Below are positions 24,495-36,390 of a DNA stretch of 64,000 nucleotides, piece by piece. The translations under genes were made by a program, and so were the position numbers. The notes beneath the pieces were generated by a model that had not been told where the DNA came from, did not search any database, and saw nothing but the letters and a program-made list of their open reading frames with translations. Numbering within the stretch: position 1 is the stretch's first letter; each line of letters starts with the position of its first letter. The stretch is taken from positions 190,285,741 through 190,349,740 of the forward strand of contig CM041465.1 in NCBI GenBank assembly GCA_023213395.1, in the 5' to 3' direction. The DNA is from Cycas panzhihuaensis (taxonomy: Eukaryota; Cycadophyta).

Positions 24495-24876
24495 TGATAT
24501 AATTGTCCAAGATCTAAGAATATATGTGTTCCTCGTGTAAAACAAGGCTAAACTCTAGAAATAATGCAAACAATATTCAAATAAAAAAGTAGAACTAAGA
24601 TAAATCAAAGTTCATGAGAAAATTAGTCACCAGGTCAGGCTCCGAACTGGTAGAGCTTCTACATATACTCAAAATCCATATACAAATGAATAGTATGGGG
24701 CTTCATTTATAAGCATCCCACAAAGATTTTTAATAATACAATTAGCTAACTAAGCAGCACATATGGTGGACCTGATGTAAATATAAAACATGATTAAATT
24801 TACATTGAGGGTCCTCTAAGGTATAAAATACATACATAATATACATAGAATATAATGAAATAAAGGTAACATTATA
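24495..24876 (-). repeat. 5' LTR of G
   Basis: 382 bp, same length as the partner at 18581. The terminal CA of the plus-strand orientation has become TA at 24875-24876. Confidence 0.85.
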
Positions 24877-25086
24877 TTTATAGGTCTAAGAACTTTTTCT
24901 CTCAAGTTTTTAATTAGTGTGTATATATTTATATCAATAATCACCTCATGAGCAGCTTATTATATCTCAAGACCCATGAATAAGTGTGTATTGTTACATC
25001 TCTTAATGTATCTAGTAAGTGGGATTTTGTATGTCTATTATGATTAACATTATATTAGATATGTAAATAATCGTACATTCCATCAA
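24877..25086 (-). repeat. Half LTR of the B/C type, minus orientation
   Basis: Reversed, it reads tggaatgtacgattattt, then actcat-like 'gctcatgaggtgattat' and 'aacttgagagaaa', in the same order as the B LTRs (58329, 60255) and C. It stops abruptly at the right edge of G, and the rest of this LTR is not found on the other side of G. Confidence 0.6.
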
Positions 25087-25569
25087 TAATCTAATACAAA
25101 AATTGAAAGATTTACCTATCAATAAGAATTTTTATATAAGTTTATATTTGATATATGTGATATTAGGCACTCTAAGTGCTTCAAATTTTTATTTAGTCCC
25201 TCAAACAGAAGAGCTACCAATCTAATATCAATTTACTAAAGTATGGTAATAGGAAGCTTATTCATTTTTATATCATTTTACTAAGGATTTTATTTACCTT
25301 ATATCTCACATGATCATCCTAATACCCAGTCTTGATCAAGGTGCTAAAGAATGTCTAAAGGAAATTAATAAGAGAAGAAATAAGGATTTTTATTTATTCA
25401 AAGATTATACAACTATTTAGTTATATAGGGCTTGGCCTTTTACCTTCCTAGATATTCTGCTTCTAAATTGTTATAAATTTTTATTTATTTATAGGCAAGT
25501 TACATTTATTAGAAGTAGATTGAATAATTTTAAGTACCCCATAAACCTCACTCTATCCACATAGGACAT
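25087..25569. other. AT-rich stretch, nothing recognised
   Basis: Broken frames in all phases. It may be the decayed N-terminal RT of the gypsy element that becomes legible at 25570, but no RT motif (including the catalytic YxDD) can be read. Confidence 0.35.
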
Positions 25570-26811
25570 TGTGAAGTCTTGGGATAGAATGAGATAACAA
25601 AATCATAGAAACTAATTTCTTATAATGCTCATAGCCTAAAGAAGATACCACCTAGATATTATGACTTAGATGATTCCTTAAATTAACCTAAAGAAGATTA
25701 AAGTGATTATTAACTAGCCCACACCAAAGAATGTTATGGGAGTTTAGGGATTCTTAGCAGTCGTTGGGTTCATACATAAATTTATCAAGAGGTATGCTTA
25801 TATAGCTACATCTCTAATAGATTTTACAAGAAAAGGGGCATTTAAATATGATCAAACACTGGACGTAGTGTTCCAATAACTAAAGATAGCTATGATTATG
25901 AACCCAATTCTCACACTGCCACAATTCTCAAAATACTTTACTATTGAATATGACACCCCTAGTTTTGGGTTGGGATCAATTTTATTACAAGAAGATCGAC
26001 CTCTAGTATATAAAAGTTATAAGCTCAAAAGCCGTGAGCACCTCAAGCTAATATACAATAAATAAATGCTATCCATTATGCATGCTATGTAGTAGTGGTG
26101 ATAATATTTACTAGGAAATAAGTTTATCATCAAAATTGACCACAACAGTTAGAAATATTTCCTAAATCAAACATCTTCAATAGATGAGTACCAAAAGTGG
26201 GTAAGTAGATTATAAGCATTTATCTTTTCGATAGTTTACAAGAAAGAAAATGAGAACATCATAGAAAGCACACTATCAAGATCCATAGCAGAAGAGTTGA
26301 AAGAGGACAAAGCATTAATAAAAGGCATTGCCTTAGTTAACCTAGCATAGATGAATGAGTTAATCTGAAGTTGTGATAGGGATCCCCATTCTCAAAAAGC
26401 ACTGTAAGAAATTAAGGAGGGACTTGATACTAGGCACTCTCACTAAGGAAATTTAATCTTACAAAAAGAATAGATGCTAGTATTCTCATTAATAACTATT
26501 AAAATAAAGATTTTATAGGAGGCCCATGCATCACCAATAAGAGTAGATAAAACCTATAACAAAATTTGGGAAAATTTCTTCTAGAAAGGAATGAAATAAT
26601 AAATACAAAAGCTTGTAGTAGAATGTGATGACTGCTAGAGAAACATAAGAGAGAATATAAAACTTTTAGGTCTTCTTCAACCTCTACCAATTCTAAGGCA
26701 GAGATAAGAAGAGATATCTATGGACTTTATCATATGGCTACTAAAATTAGAAGGTAAGGATACTATTCTTATTTTTATAGATTGATTAACTAAATACATA
26801 TATTTTAGAGG
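25570..26811 (+). pseudogene. M pol: RT thumb, RNase H, integrase start
   Basis: Readable pieces are GFLAVVGFIHKFIKRYA (thumb), PILTLPQFSKYFTIEYDT and LGSILLQEDRPLVYKSYKL (RNase H start), KWVSRL near 26200, the integrase zinc-finger Cys pair VECDDC near 26620, and ISMDFIIWLLKLEGKDTI with the first catalytic Asp near 26715, then TKYIYFRG just before the insertion. Order and spacing are those of plant chromoviruses. More than ten stops. Confidence 0.8.
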
Positions 26812-27173
26812 TGTTAACATGGCAATTATTTGTTAAGACATTAAGTTAATATTAATGTAGTTTACCTAATGGTGATTAGTAAAAAGGTATGAAGAATTCA
26901 GAGGGTCACAACCCTTGTTAGGTGATACTTCATAGAAGAGTATAAAAGCCATGAGCCCTTATGTATTCAATGTATCATGGATCAAATCATTGTGAAATAA
27001 TCAATGTAATCTAGAAGGATCTTTTATAGTGATTTTTTTCTCGAAACTATTTTTCTATGTGAATCATATATAGTATGCATTTATATTATGTGTGTATCTT
27101 TTGTTTACTTGCTATGTATGGTTAAACTTTCTATTGATAGGAATATACCTATATGATTTCATATTCCCGAATA
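26812..27173 (+). repeat. 5' LTR of E
   Basis: Collinear with 32598-32959, including 'gaattcagagggtcacaacccttg', 'aagagtataaaagcc' (TATA-like) and 'ctagaaggatctttta'. Confidence 0.92.
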
Positions 27174-27184
27174 TAGTATCAGAG
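27174..27184 (+). promoter_or_regulatory. Primer binding site of E
   Basis: tagtatcagag directly after the LTR, one change from the initiator-Met-tRNA site TGGTATCAGAG. Confidence 0.8.
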
Positions 27185-28538
27185 TCATAGAGTCCTATAT
27201 AATTGAGGTTGAACATTGGGTAGGACAATGCGATCGCCAGTTATAGGGTGAAGCCATCAAACCTAGGGCAATGTATAGAAGAAGGTACAATAGATCAATG
27301 GTGGTTGAAGCAATGAAAATCACTAATCAACAAAGCATAAATATCTATTAAGGTCAATAATTAGATGTAAAGGCCATATCTGTGGTGTGAGTTGGCTCAT
27401 GTGGAGCCATCCAAAGTAGGTTAATGATCTATAGTGGTGATTCAAGCTAGTGAAGCACATATTGGTGGTGACTCAATGGTAGTAAGAATAACCACATTTG
27501 TATACATGTAAATTAGGTTATTCTATCATCAAAACACCATAAAGTTTAATAAAATAGGCTCATATGGCTACTATTTACTATCAAATCATATTTTTTGCAC
27601 CTATGGATGAGATTGGAGCTTATTATTGGTGGTTTTCTATCTATATATAAGTGTTGGACTACTTCTATTATAGTAATATGAGTTAATCTTAATAATAGAA
27701 GTTGTTTATTCAAGTGTGACATCCTTGGTTAAGTTTGAGCCCTTATTTCTCAACTATATTTATGATGGAATCCTGCAATAGTAGTGCTCAGGCTATTTGG
27801 GTACTTATCAAGGTGGTTGGGTTATGTTTGGAAGGTCCTTACCAATCATAAGGATTGGAGGAATGTTGTCGACCTGTGCATGTTGTGTAGTTATCATTCC
27901 TCATCATGCAACTACCACATATTGTGTATGCATATGGGAAGTAAAGGATATATAAAATGACATATGTTTTGACATATTAAGCCTTTGTGACCTTAGTCTA
28001 AGATTAATGTATATTAATACGTAAATTTTAATGTGTACATTAGGTTTTTTAAGCTGTGTGAAGAGTAAAATATCACAACTCTTAGAATATACCTTTTGGT
28101 GTATTCCCCTTTTAATATAACTTTATAAAAGGCCCTTCATCATTGATTTAAAGGTATATTACCTATTGTGAAGTATTTTTAGGATATATGAAGTATTATT
28201 GACCTATTTTAAGTGTAGATTGAAGGTGTTTATTATGTTCTTTGGCTTGGAGACCATGCATTATTGTTGTGAGAAGGATTCCCCATTTCATGGATTACAT
28301 TATTAAGTGACTTAGGTGTTGTTTTTAAGACTTTTGAGTACATATAAGGGCATCTTTTGGTCATTCATGAGGGAAGAACAATCAATGAGCCACCTAGAGC
28401 ATGCATAATCAGTATTTGGGGTACCCCTAGAGTATGTGTCTAAGCTAGCAGAGATCACAATGGTATTTTTTTATCTAGAAGGTCTATTAGATAAACATTT
28501 GGTGTTATTTTGACTTATGTTAAAGCCTATTTCTCGAG
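27185..28538 (+). other. Leader of E, no genes seen
   Basis: 1.35 kb between primer binding site and gag without a convincing frame. It is long for a copia leader. Confidence 0.4.
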
Positions 28539-29300
28539 ATGGTATGCATCATGCCTAAGGTTATCTTCAATGGTAATAATTTTAGTGAGTGGAAGGCTAA
28601 CATGGAGATTGTTTTGACGGTGAATCGACTTTCGGGTATTACTAAGAGAAAGGTGGATATGATTCCTTTGGATCATAAAGAGCGAGTTCAAATAAAAGAG
28701 AAGAAATTTATGGCCATGGGATTGTTGAAACTGTTACTTGTGTCAAACCAGAGAGACTTGGTTCATAATCTTGAAAAACCAAATGAGATTTGGACAAAAC
28801 TATGTGATACTTTTGAGAAGAAGAAGATGAATAGACATCCTACCCTGATGTTGTAGTTACTTAATTCATATATGGACGATAAGAATAATATCAACAGCTA
28901 CCTAAACAAGATCATAATCTTGAAAAATAATCTAGAAGAATTGAAGTAGAACTCAATCGATGATGTGATGTTATTCACAATAATCATGCTGAAGCTATTA
29001 GCTGACTTTGTCATTTTTTTAGACTATATATGGAAAAGATGAGATGATGGAGGTAGAAACTTTTGACAATCTTAAAAACCTTATTCTAGTGGAGAATGCC
29101 AAGCTTAAATATCATGGTATGCTTAGACATTCTAAATTAAGTCAGGCCTTATCCATGAAGACTCAGAGGAAAGAGGTCACTTAGGAGGAGAAGTTCATAT
29201 AGAGGTATAGAGGAAATTCATGAGAAAAAAAGAAATTTAATGGAAAATGCAATTACTGTAAGAAGGATTATCTCAAAAAGTAGAATTATTAGTTCAAGAG
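28539..29300 (+). pseudogene. Copia gag of E with zinc-knuckle remnant
   Basis: A 105-codon open frame from ATG 28539 reads KVIFNGNNFSEWKANMEIVL, then MGLLKLLLVSNQRDLVHNL and EIWTKLCDTFEKKK, the UBN2-type copia gag. It breaks at 28854 and continues in pieces. Near 29239-29275 KCNYCKKDYLKK keeps the first two Cys of the knuckle but not the His/Cys end. Confidence 0.85.
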
Positions 29301-29399
29301 ATATGACAAGCACAAAGTAAGCTAGGATAATAAAGGGAAGAGCATTACTACTCACTGCATTATGAGTAAAACCATATTAGTTAAATCAAATTAAAGAGA

Positions 29400-30660
29400 T
29401 TACTAGATTCTTAACTCTTAAGCACAAAAGTATATCTTTTACCAAAAGTACAACTTTGATATGGTGAACAAAAATTATAATGGTACTGAAGTCATCCTTA
29501 GAGATTCTCATGTATTACTAATGGAAGGTATCGATGAAGTACCCATTGTAGGTGGTAAGTTTACTTGGGTATATTACGTACCCAAGATGTAGTTGAACCT
29601 TCTTTTAGCCCATGAGATCTGCAAATAAGGTATGATGGTGGAGTTATACCATGATAGATGCTTGATTAAGGATCTAAAGAAAATTTTCTCTATCATTACT
29701 ACTAGGAAAGTCAAAGACAACTTTTGGATGTTTGAGAAGTTTCAATCTTAAAAGTATTACGTCTTAATCACCAATATTGATGATGTAAGTAAACCTTCAC
29801 ATAATCACCTAGGACACCTTAACTATAGGAGAATCACATTGCTGAAGAGGTTAAAGATGGTAGAAGGTTTCCATCAATTTCTTACTCAGATGGTATTTGT
29901 GAAGGGTGTATGTATAGCAATCATCATCATTATACTTTAGCTCGAGATAATGCTTAGAGAGCCAAGGAGAATTTGTAGCTTGTGTATTCGAATATAATGG
30001 GTCAACTCCTTAACCCTTTAATATTAGGAGCTCGTTGTACTCTTGTGTTCATAGATGATTATACTGGGAAGGCTTGGGTATACTTTCTCAAGAATAAGTC
30101 AGATGTGTTTGATCACTTCTATGACTACGAATCAATAGTAGAAAATAAAAGTGATAAGAAGATTAAGTCATTAAGAAGGAATAATATCAAGGAATATGAC
30201 AATCGTATGTTTAATTAGTTCTATCATGATCATGATATAAACTAGTAATTTATGATCCTGTATGCCCCACAAAAGAATAGAGTTTCTGAAAGGAAAAATT
30301 ATACCATGATCAAGACAGTGAGGTGTATGATATATGCTAAAAACCTTCCACCAATGTTTTGGGCAGAGGTTGTGGTGACTATTGTGTATATTTTGAACTA
30401 GGTACCCACCCAAGTAGTTCATAGCATGACCCCAAAATAAAAATAGACCATTCGAAAGCCTATCATTGTCCACTTAAGAATTTTTAGGTGTATTGAATAT
30501 GCCCACATCCCAGATAATACTAATAAGAAGTTGGATAAAAATAGTCTAAAGCGTATATTCATGGGGTATTGTGATTAGAATAAAGCTTATAGACTATGGG
30601 ATCCATAGGGGAAGAAGATTGTTATTAGTTGGGATGTAAAATTTGATGAGTCATTGACAT
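29400..30660 (+). pseudogene. Protease region, GAG-pre-integrase and integrase of E
   Basis: The protease-linker tail reads near 29570-29600 (VYYVPKM.LNLLLA). The pre-integrase HLGHLNYRRITLLKRL is at about 29808-29850. The integrase core reads LVFIDDYTGKAWVYFLKNKS in the open frame 29982-30218, followed by PQKNRVSERKN near 30270 (the catalytic Glu block) and MFWAEVV near 30355. Stops throughout. Confidence 0.85.
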
Positions 30661-30999
30661 ATCATACTAATATTTTATGAGAAGTGCCTTTCTACCCCCC
30701 TATTCCCATTCCTAAATTTATCAGGTGAAGAGGACAATAATCTAGTCACTGGAAGACATAGAGAAGTAGGACTAAGTGGGACGAGTAATAGTGAGGAGTT
30801 GTTACAACAAGAAGTACCTCCAACAACTGGACCTTCTATACCATTATGGGTAAATAAGACTATTAAAGATTCCAACATGGTGATGCATACCCTAACTAAT
30901 GATAAAAGAATAAGAAGTTAGCATATCAATCAAACTATACAAGTAGACACCAATAACTCTAGTGATCTTGATTCATTTGATGAGGTGAAAGGAGATCCA

Positions 31000-31690
31000 T
31001 GATAGAGAGCTATGATGGAGAAAGAGTATGGTTCATTGATAAAGAATAATATATAAGATTAGTTTCACTTCCCCTGATAAGGAACCTTGTTAGGTGTAAG
31101 TGGATATATAAGCTGAAGTTTTACTCTAATGGAGAGGTAGACAAGTATAAGGCTATACTTATTACTCAAGGATTTAAGTAAAAATAAATAATTGACTATA
31201 AGGAGATATTTTCATTAGTCTCTAGAATGGTAATGGTCTCACTAATTATTTCCTTAGTAGCTTCTTATGGCTGGGAGTTACACCAGATGGATGCTAATCT
31301 GCATTTCTTAACAGAGATCTAAAGGAGGAGATATATATATTGTAACCTCTGGGATTCATTAAGGAAGGTTAGGAGCATCTTGTAAGCTAGTTAAAGAAAT
31401 CAATCTATGGCCTGAAACAAGTACCCTATGCTTGGCATAAGAAGAAGGATGCCAAGTTAAAAGCTGAAGGTTTTAAAAATTCTAAACTCAACCTAAATTT
31501 ATATATGCAAAGGAGAGGGACTTCAATAGTTGTTTATGTTGTATATATGGATGATTTAATTATCAATATTAACTATAATAAGACTATGGTAGAAGTCAAG
31601 TCCAATTTAAGAGGTCCTTTTAATATAATAAACCTTAGGAGACTTTACTATTTCTTGGGCATTCAAATCAGGAATATAAATGATTGAATT
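31000..31690 (+). pseudogene. Copia reverse transcriptase of E
   Basis: Readable motifs are CKWIYKLKFYSNGEVDKYKA near 31095, ELHQMDANLHFL (first catalytic Asp) near 31280, KKSIYGLKQVPYAWHKK near 31395, and VVYMDDLIINI near 31530 with YMDD in place of the usual YVDD, then LYYFLGIQI. Five or more stops. Confidence 0.9.
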
Positions 31691-31989
31691 GTATTTTTAT
31701 AATCATAGCATGTGAAGAGCCTATTAGAGAAGTTTAGAATGCAAAATTATAAATATGTTGTAACACCGCATGTCAAGGGTACAAGATTATAGAAGGATAT
31801 GGCTAAACCCATTATAGATGGAACAAAGTATTGCCAATTACTAGGCAGTCTAATTTACTTAACTCATATAAAACTAAATATCACCTATGTTGTTGGATTA
31901 GTTTCATGTTATATGCAGAATCCTTAGAATCCTTATTATATTACAATAAAGCAGATTCTGAAACACCTGAAGGGGATAACTAATCTTAG

Positions 31990-32520
31990 TCTTAAATACC
32001 ATTAAGGTGAGGAGATAAGGTTGCGTGGCTACATGGATGCTAATTAAAGAGGAGACTCTAATGATCAGAAGTCCACTACTTGATATATGCTTGGTGTTAG
32101 TAATGGATTTATTTCATGGTAGTCGAAGAAGTAACAAACAATGATGCTATCTTCTACAGAGGTTGAATATCAAGGACTCAATGCTAGTGTAAGGGAAGTT
32201 GTATGGTTATACGGTCTCTTAGAGTTTCTCATAGTTTCTAATAGATATCCAATTATATTTGTTGATAATCAGAGTACGATTTATCTATGAAAGAATCTAG
32301 AGTTTCATGCATGTACGAAGCATATTGAGATTCAACACCACTACATCCATGAATAGATTAAGTCAGCGAAGCTATAGGTTGGCTACTATCTAAGTGAATT
32401 ATAGCTTATGAATGTTTTCACCAAGCTACTTACTAAAGATCAATTTACAAAGATGTATACCAGATTGGGACTTACCAATGTTATCCTTGAGGAGGGAATA
32501 TATCAACAAGGATAAAGAAG
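31990..32520 (+). pseudogene. Copia RNase H of E
   Basis: YMDAN then DQKSTT near 32030-32080, SSTEVEYQGLNA near 32150, FVDNQSTIYL near 32262, and HACTKHIEIQHHYIHE near 32310, ending with NVFTKLLTKDQFTKMY near 32410. This is the complete motif order of copia RNase H, with stops. Confidence 0.9.
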
Positions 32521-32597
32521 TTACAAGATAGTCCCAGCCTTCATAATAATATAACTATTGTAGGTTGTAGGCTCCCCATATTCACATTAAGTGGGGG

Positions 32598-32959
32598 TGT
32601 TGATGTAGTAATTATTTGTTAATCTACTAAGTTAATGTTAATTTGGTTTAACTAATGGTGATTAGCAAAAAGATGCAAAGAATTCAGAGGGTCACAACCC
32701 TTGTCAAGTGATATCTCTTGGAAGAATATAAAAGCCTTAAGCCCTTATATATTCAATATATGATATATCAAATCATTATGAAATAATAAATATGATCTAG
32801 AAGGATCTTTTATGGTGGGTTTTTCCCCAAAAGGGTTTTCCCACATAAATCATGTATACTTTGTATCTATATTCTATATGTATCTTTTATTTACTTATTG
32901 TGTTTGGTTAATGATTTGGTGGATGGGAACATACCTCTATGATTTCATATTCTTGAACA
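32598..32959 (+). repeat. 3' LTR of E
   Basis: Starts TGTTGATGTAG after the purine tract aagtggggg (32589-32597) and ends cttgaaca. Confidence 0.92.
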
Positions 32960-32964
32960 AGGGG

Positions 32965-33900
32965 AACTCATGCAATAGTAAAAACTCCTCAAATAGTAGA
33001 GTTATTCATCAAGGAGATATATCATCTCCATGGGTTTCCAAAAGTGATAATTAATAATCATAATCCCAAATTCATGAGTCATTCCTGGTAAGAAATAATT
33101 ACATTAGTAGGCATTAAGCTTAATATGACTTTTGTATATCACCTGCAATTAGACGGATAGACAAAAGCTATAAATAAATGCATATCAGAGTATCTACGTA
33201 ATTTCACCTCCTAAAACCCATACTAACAAAATAAATAGCTTTATTTAGTAGAATGGTAGTATAATACAACTTACCACACCTCTACTAGGATGACCCTATT
33301 CCAAGCGTTATATGGATTTAAATTATCATCCATTCTGAACTTGAACTAACCATCCAAAGTATAGTCAGTCGAAGAGTATCACCAACAGTTAAGGTAAATA
33401 TTGGAAGCCTTAAAAGATAACCTAAATATAGCTCATAATTAGATAAAGCAATAAGCCAACCCTCAAAGAATGAAGTTTTTATGATTAGAAACCTACAAGT
33501 CAACTAACTTAAAATAAATAGGGTATAATAAGCTTCAATTAAAATTTTTTGGACCCTATAAAATCTTGGCTAAAATTGGAGATATAGCCTATAAATTAGA
33601 GATTCTTCTAGATTATAAAAAACATAATATATTCTAGGTCCCTTGCCTTAAGAAGAAGATAAGAGAAAGGGTATCAATCTAAACGAAACCTCCAATATTA
33701 GATGAGAGAGGAAGATTATCAACTAAATTAAAAGATATCCTTTAAAAATATACAAAAAGATTATGTTATCATGAAATTAAAAAAAACCTTATTAAGTAGA
33801 AAGCAACAAAGAATAATGAGATTACATGGGAATTTAAGGAATGGATACAATAATACCAAAATTTAGCCATGCTTTAGGGGCAAAGCATGTTTTGAAAGGG
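32965..33900 (+). pseudogene. M pol continued: integrase end and chromodomain-like tail
   Basis: After the inserted element the frame resumes with HGFPKVIINNHNPKFMSH (second catalytic Asp changed to Asn) near 33030-33080, ISEYLRNF near 33190 with the Glu block, WYNTTYHTSTRMTLFQALYG near 33255-33310, a C-terminal domain (FFGPYKILAKIGDIAYKLE near 33545-33600) and a tail EITWEFKEWIQQY near 33815, which fits the end of a chromodomain. Many stops. Confidence 0.8.
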
Positions 33901-33907
33901 AGGGACT

Positions 33908-34506
33908 TGTAACATTCCAAAATTATGGTCAATAGTATATCATGCGACCATTCAAATTGAAGGTCTATAAATGAGGATTCCAATAGTTTAGATAAAAGTT
34001 AATTCAAATATTTATAAGAAAAGTTATGACCATTTAAAAATTTTAACTTGTTAATTTTTGGAAAATTTCTAGCCAACTTCCAATCTTAGTTTTAAGCAAG
34101 TTTATACCCCTTTTCTGGCTAACTTCTACTAGTATCTTTTAATCAGCTATTAAGGGGGATTTAGAGCCTTGTTTTTGTATTAATAGAGAAGTCTTAGACT
34201 ACCATATTTTTATCCCTTTTTGGGAGCATTATAAAGGGATCCTCACCTCAAAGAGGAATTTATTATCAATAGTATTTGTAGAGTCATTTGGTGGTCTTGT
34301 ATCTATTTAGCTTATATTCATTTTATACTACTTTATATTTGTATGTGATAAGTATTCAAGTAGATTTATATTATTTCTCTCTTGATTAAATATTTATCAA
34401 GGGTATTTAGTGGATATTTTGTCTATTTCTTATAAATTTTCTTAGAAGAATTCTGTAAGGTTACTATATAAGACTAAGGGATAATATTTTAAAGGTTTAA
34501 GGCAAG
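33908..34506 (+). repeat. LTR of M (right end uncertain)
   Basis: The purine tract gaaagggagggac (33893-33905) is followed by TGTAACATTCC, a start typical of chromovirus LTRs. No second copy is in the window, so the end is a guess. A tggcacctagataa at 34507 could be a primer binding site of the next element, but this is weak. Confidence 0.5.
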
Positions 34507-34599
34507 TGGCACCTAGATAACCCAAAAATAAGAAACTGAAAGGCATAGAGATTAAACAATGATAACACATATACTAATTAAAGCTAATATATTTAGCCT

Positions 34600-36060
34600 A
34601 GAGATGGATGAAAAAATGATTTCAAAAGAAGAAAATTCAAAAGAAAATGATACTTTAGAGGAAGAAGATAAAACCTTAGGGAATAAGGAAGAAATGAATA
34701 TAGATTCTACTTAGAAGGACTTGAGTGACCATGCAGAAAAGGTAGAAGAAGGCTCTATAATATATTGAGAGAATCATTTGACAAGATAATTCTTTGAAAA
34801 TTCATTAGATAAGGGATCTAAGTAATCATTTTTTATAACAATACCATTAGCAATGCATAGACTAGGAGTTTTAGAGCTTACCCATATGAAAGCATGCTTT
34901 AGAATTCCATTGATTAAAAGGGAGAGTGGTAGGAGAAATATACCTAGAACACTTCTAAAACCTAAAATAATAAAAGAAGAGGAGATAACTCCAAGGAAAG
35001 GAACCATACCATTTATATCCTCAAAGAGAAGCACACCATTAAACTCACCAAAAATGGATGACTTAAGGGAATTCAGAAAATTAATTTTTAATGATATATT
35101 AGATGTTATTGAACATGCCTATCCTTATGAGAAATTAGTAGATGTAAAGAAAATTATATACAAATATAAAATCAATGCAAGATTTACATGTACATTAAGG
35201 GGAGTACCATTGCCATGGTACAAGGAGTTAGATAAAGCAAAAATATGGGAGAATATAAAAAAGTAATTTAAAGAGAGAGTTTTAGAATTTTTAGAGCAAT
35301 GAATTTATCAAGATTATACTAAAGGAAATCAAATAGATACCTAATGAATCACTGTTAACTTACATGAGTTACATAAAAATCATAATGTCTAATATGATAA
35401 ATGAAAAAGTCACTAATCATAATATGAAAAACTCTTTTGTAAGAAGATTAAATGAGAAATTGAGGTTAATGGTGCAGATACATCCCTTGAAATTTTTTAA
35501 TAATACTTAGGAGTTAGCCCTAGCCTTCAAGATAGAAATGGATGCCTAAGTGGGAGGACATGGTCCATTGTTGCTTAGGTTGCAAGAAAAATTAGGAGAA
35601 ATAAAATATAATCAACATAATCAACTAATTTTCCAAATAAAAAAAATAGAGGAATCAAATATAGAAACCTTAAGGAAAGAAGTAATAAGGTTGAAAATAA
35701 AAAAATAAAAAGGATTAATAGGAAGGGGAACACATTCAAATTGATAAATGGTGTCATACTTATGATGAGAATTCACGTTACATAAAGGAATATGAACTAA
35801 ACCCTAAAAGTAATGTAATTAGGAAGCAATGTAAGTGGTACCATATTTGTAATGTGGACAACCACAATATAAAGGATTATTATTTTAATCTACGAGAAAA
35901 AAGTTATAGAGGTCAAGACAAGGGCAAAGAAACTCACTGAACCTAGCACTTCGATGCTACTAGAATCACACCAGAAACATCAAAGAAGAAACCACCAATT
36001 ATAAGATGTCTAGTATGCCTTAAGTTTGGATGCTAAAAATCTGATTGCTTAATGATCAAG
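34600..36060 (+). pseudogene. Gypsy gag of H with two zinc knuckles
   Basis: The open frame 34853-35266 contains the gag core (FTCTLRGVPLPWYKELDKAK, then a stop and FKERVLEF). Further frames give NESLLTYMSYIK near 35345 and ELALAFKIEMDA near 35510. A first knuckle CKWYHICNVDNHNIKDYY lies at 35830-35883 (last Cys changed to Tyr) and a second, CLVCLKFGC...DC, at 36007-36048. Frames are broken by stops. A TA microsatellite follows at 36338. Confidence 0.7.
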
Positions 36061-36333
36061 GCCCATGAGTAATGTTCATTGTTATGTAAAATTATAGACT
36101 AGGGAATCATAGAATAAAGGAGAAGCAAAGGTCACAAATCTAATGACCATAGTCCTTGAAATAAGCAAAAATATTAAATTACAATCAAGAAGTAAACAAA
36201 AATGGAAAGACAAGATGACAAATAATTTTCCAAACCCTAAAGTAGAAATAGATCATTTTAAAGTTGCCAAAAGCATATTAGAAGAAGTGATGAGAAGGGA
36301 AGCAAAGAATTCATTACTAATGGGTAAACTAGT

Positions 36334-36337
<4 letters not shown>

Positions 36338-36378
<41 letters not shown>

Positions 36379-36390
36379 TATGTGTGTGTG
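36338..36390. repeat. (TA)n then (TG)n microsatellite
   Basis: About 18 TA units, a short gata bridge and five TG units, inside the gag-protease interval of H. Confidence 0.95.

Larger units (their letters stand above)
18581..24876 (-). mobile_element. G: copia element on the minus strand with deleted RT
   Basis: Two 382-bp LTRs (18581-18962 and 24495-24876) enclose, on the minus strand, a primer binding site, gag, GAG-pre-integrase, integrase and fragments of RT and RNase H. The order gag-INT-RT-RNH is the Ty1/copia order. Both LTRs start tgat(a/t)aaat in plus orientation. No target duplication is visible (taaga on the left, tttat on the right). The gene set is disabled by many stops and by two deletions in RT. 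Confidence 0.85.
26812..32959 (+). mobile_element. E: complete but decayed copia element nested in M
   Basis: Two LTRs of exactly 362 bp (26812-27173, 32598-32959) start TGTT and end in ata/aca. A primer binding site follows the first and the purine tract aagtggggg precedes the second. The 5-bp flanks agagg (26807-26811) and agggg (32960-32964) are a target duplication with one mismatch. Inside, gag, protease region, integrase, RT and RNase H occur in copia order, all with stops. Confidence 0.92.
25570..34510 (+). mobile_element. M: chromovirus-type Ty3/gypsy remnant, split by copia element E
   Basis: RT thumb, RNase H and the first part of integrase lie at 25570-26811. Integrase continues at 32965, directly after the inserted copia element, and ends in a chromodomain-like tail, a purine tract and an LTR. 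The 5' half is missing. Joining the two flanks restores the integrase order between the first and second catalytic Asp motifs. Confidence 0.8.

Noticed and set aside
24877-25086. Target duplication of G in the flanking LTR halves
   Set aside because: The flanking bases do not match, and the two LTR pieces are in opposite orientation, so they do not represent one interrupted LTR.
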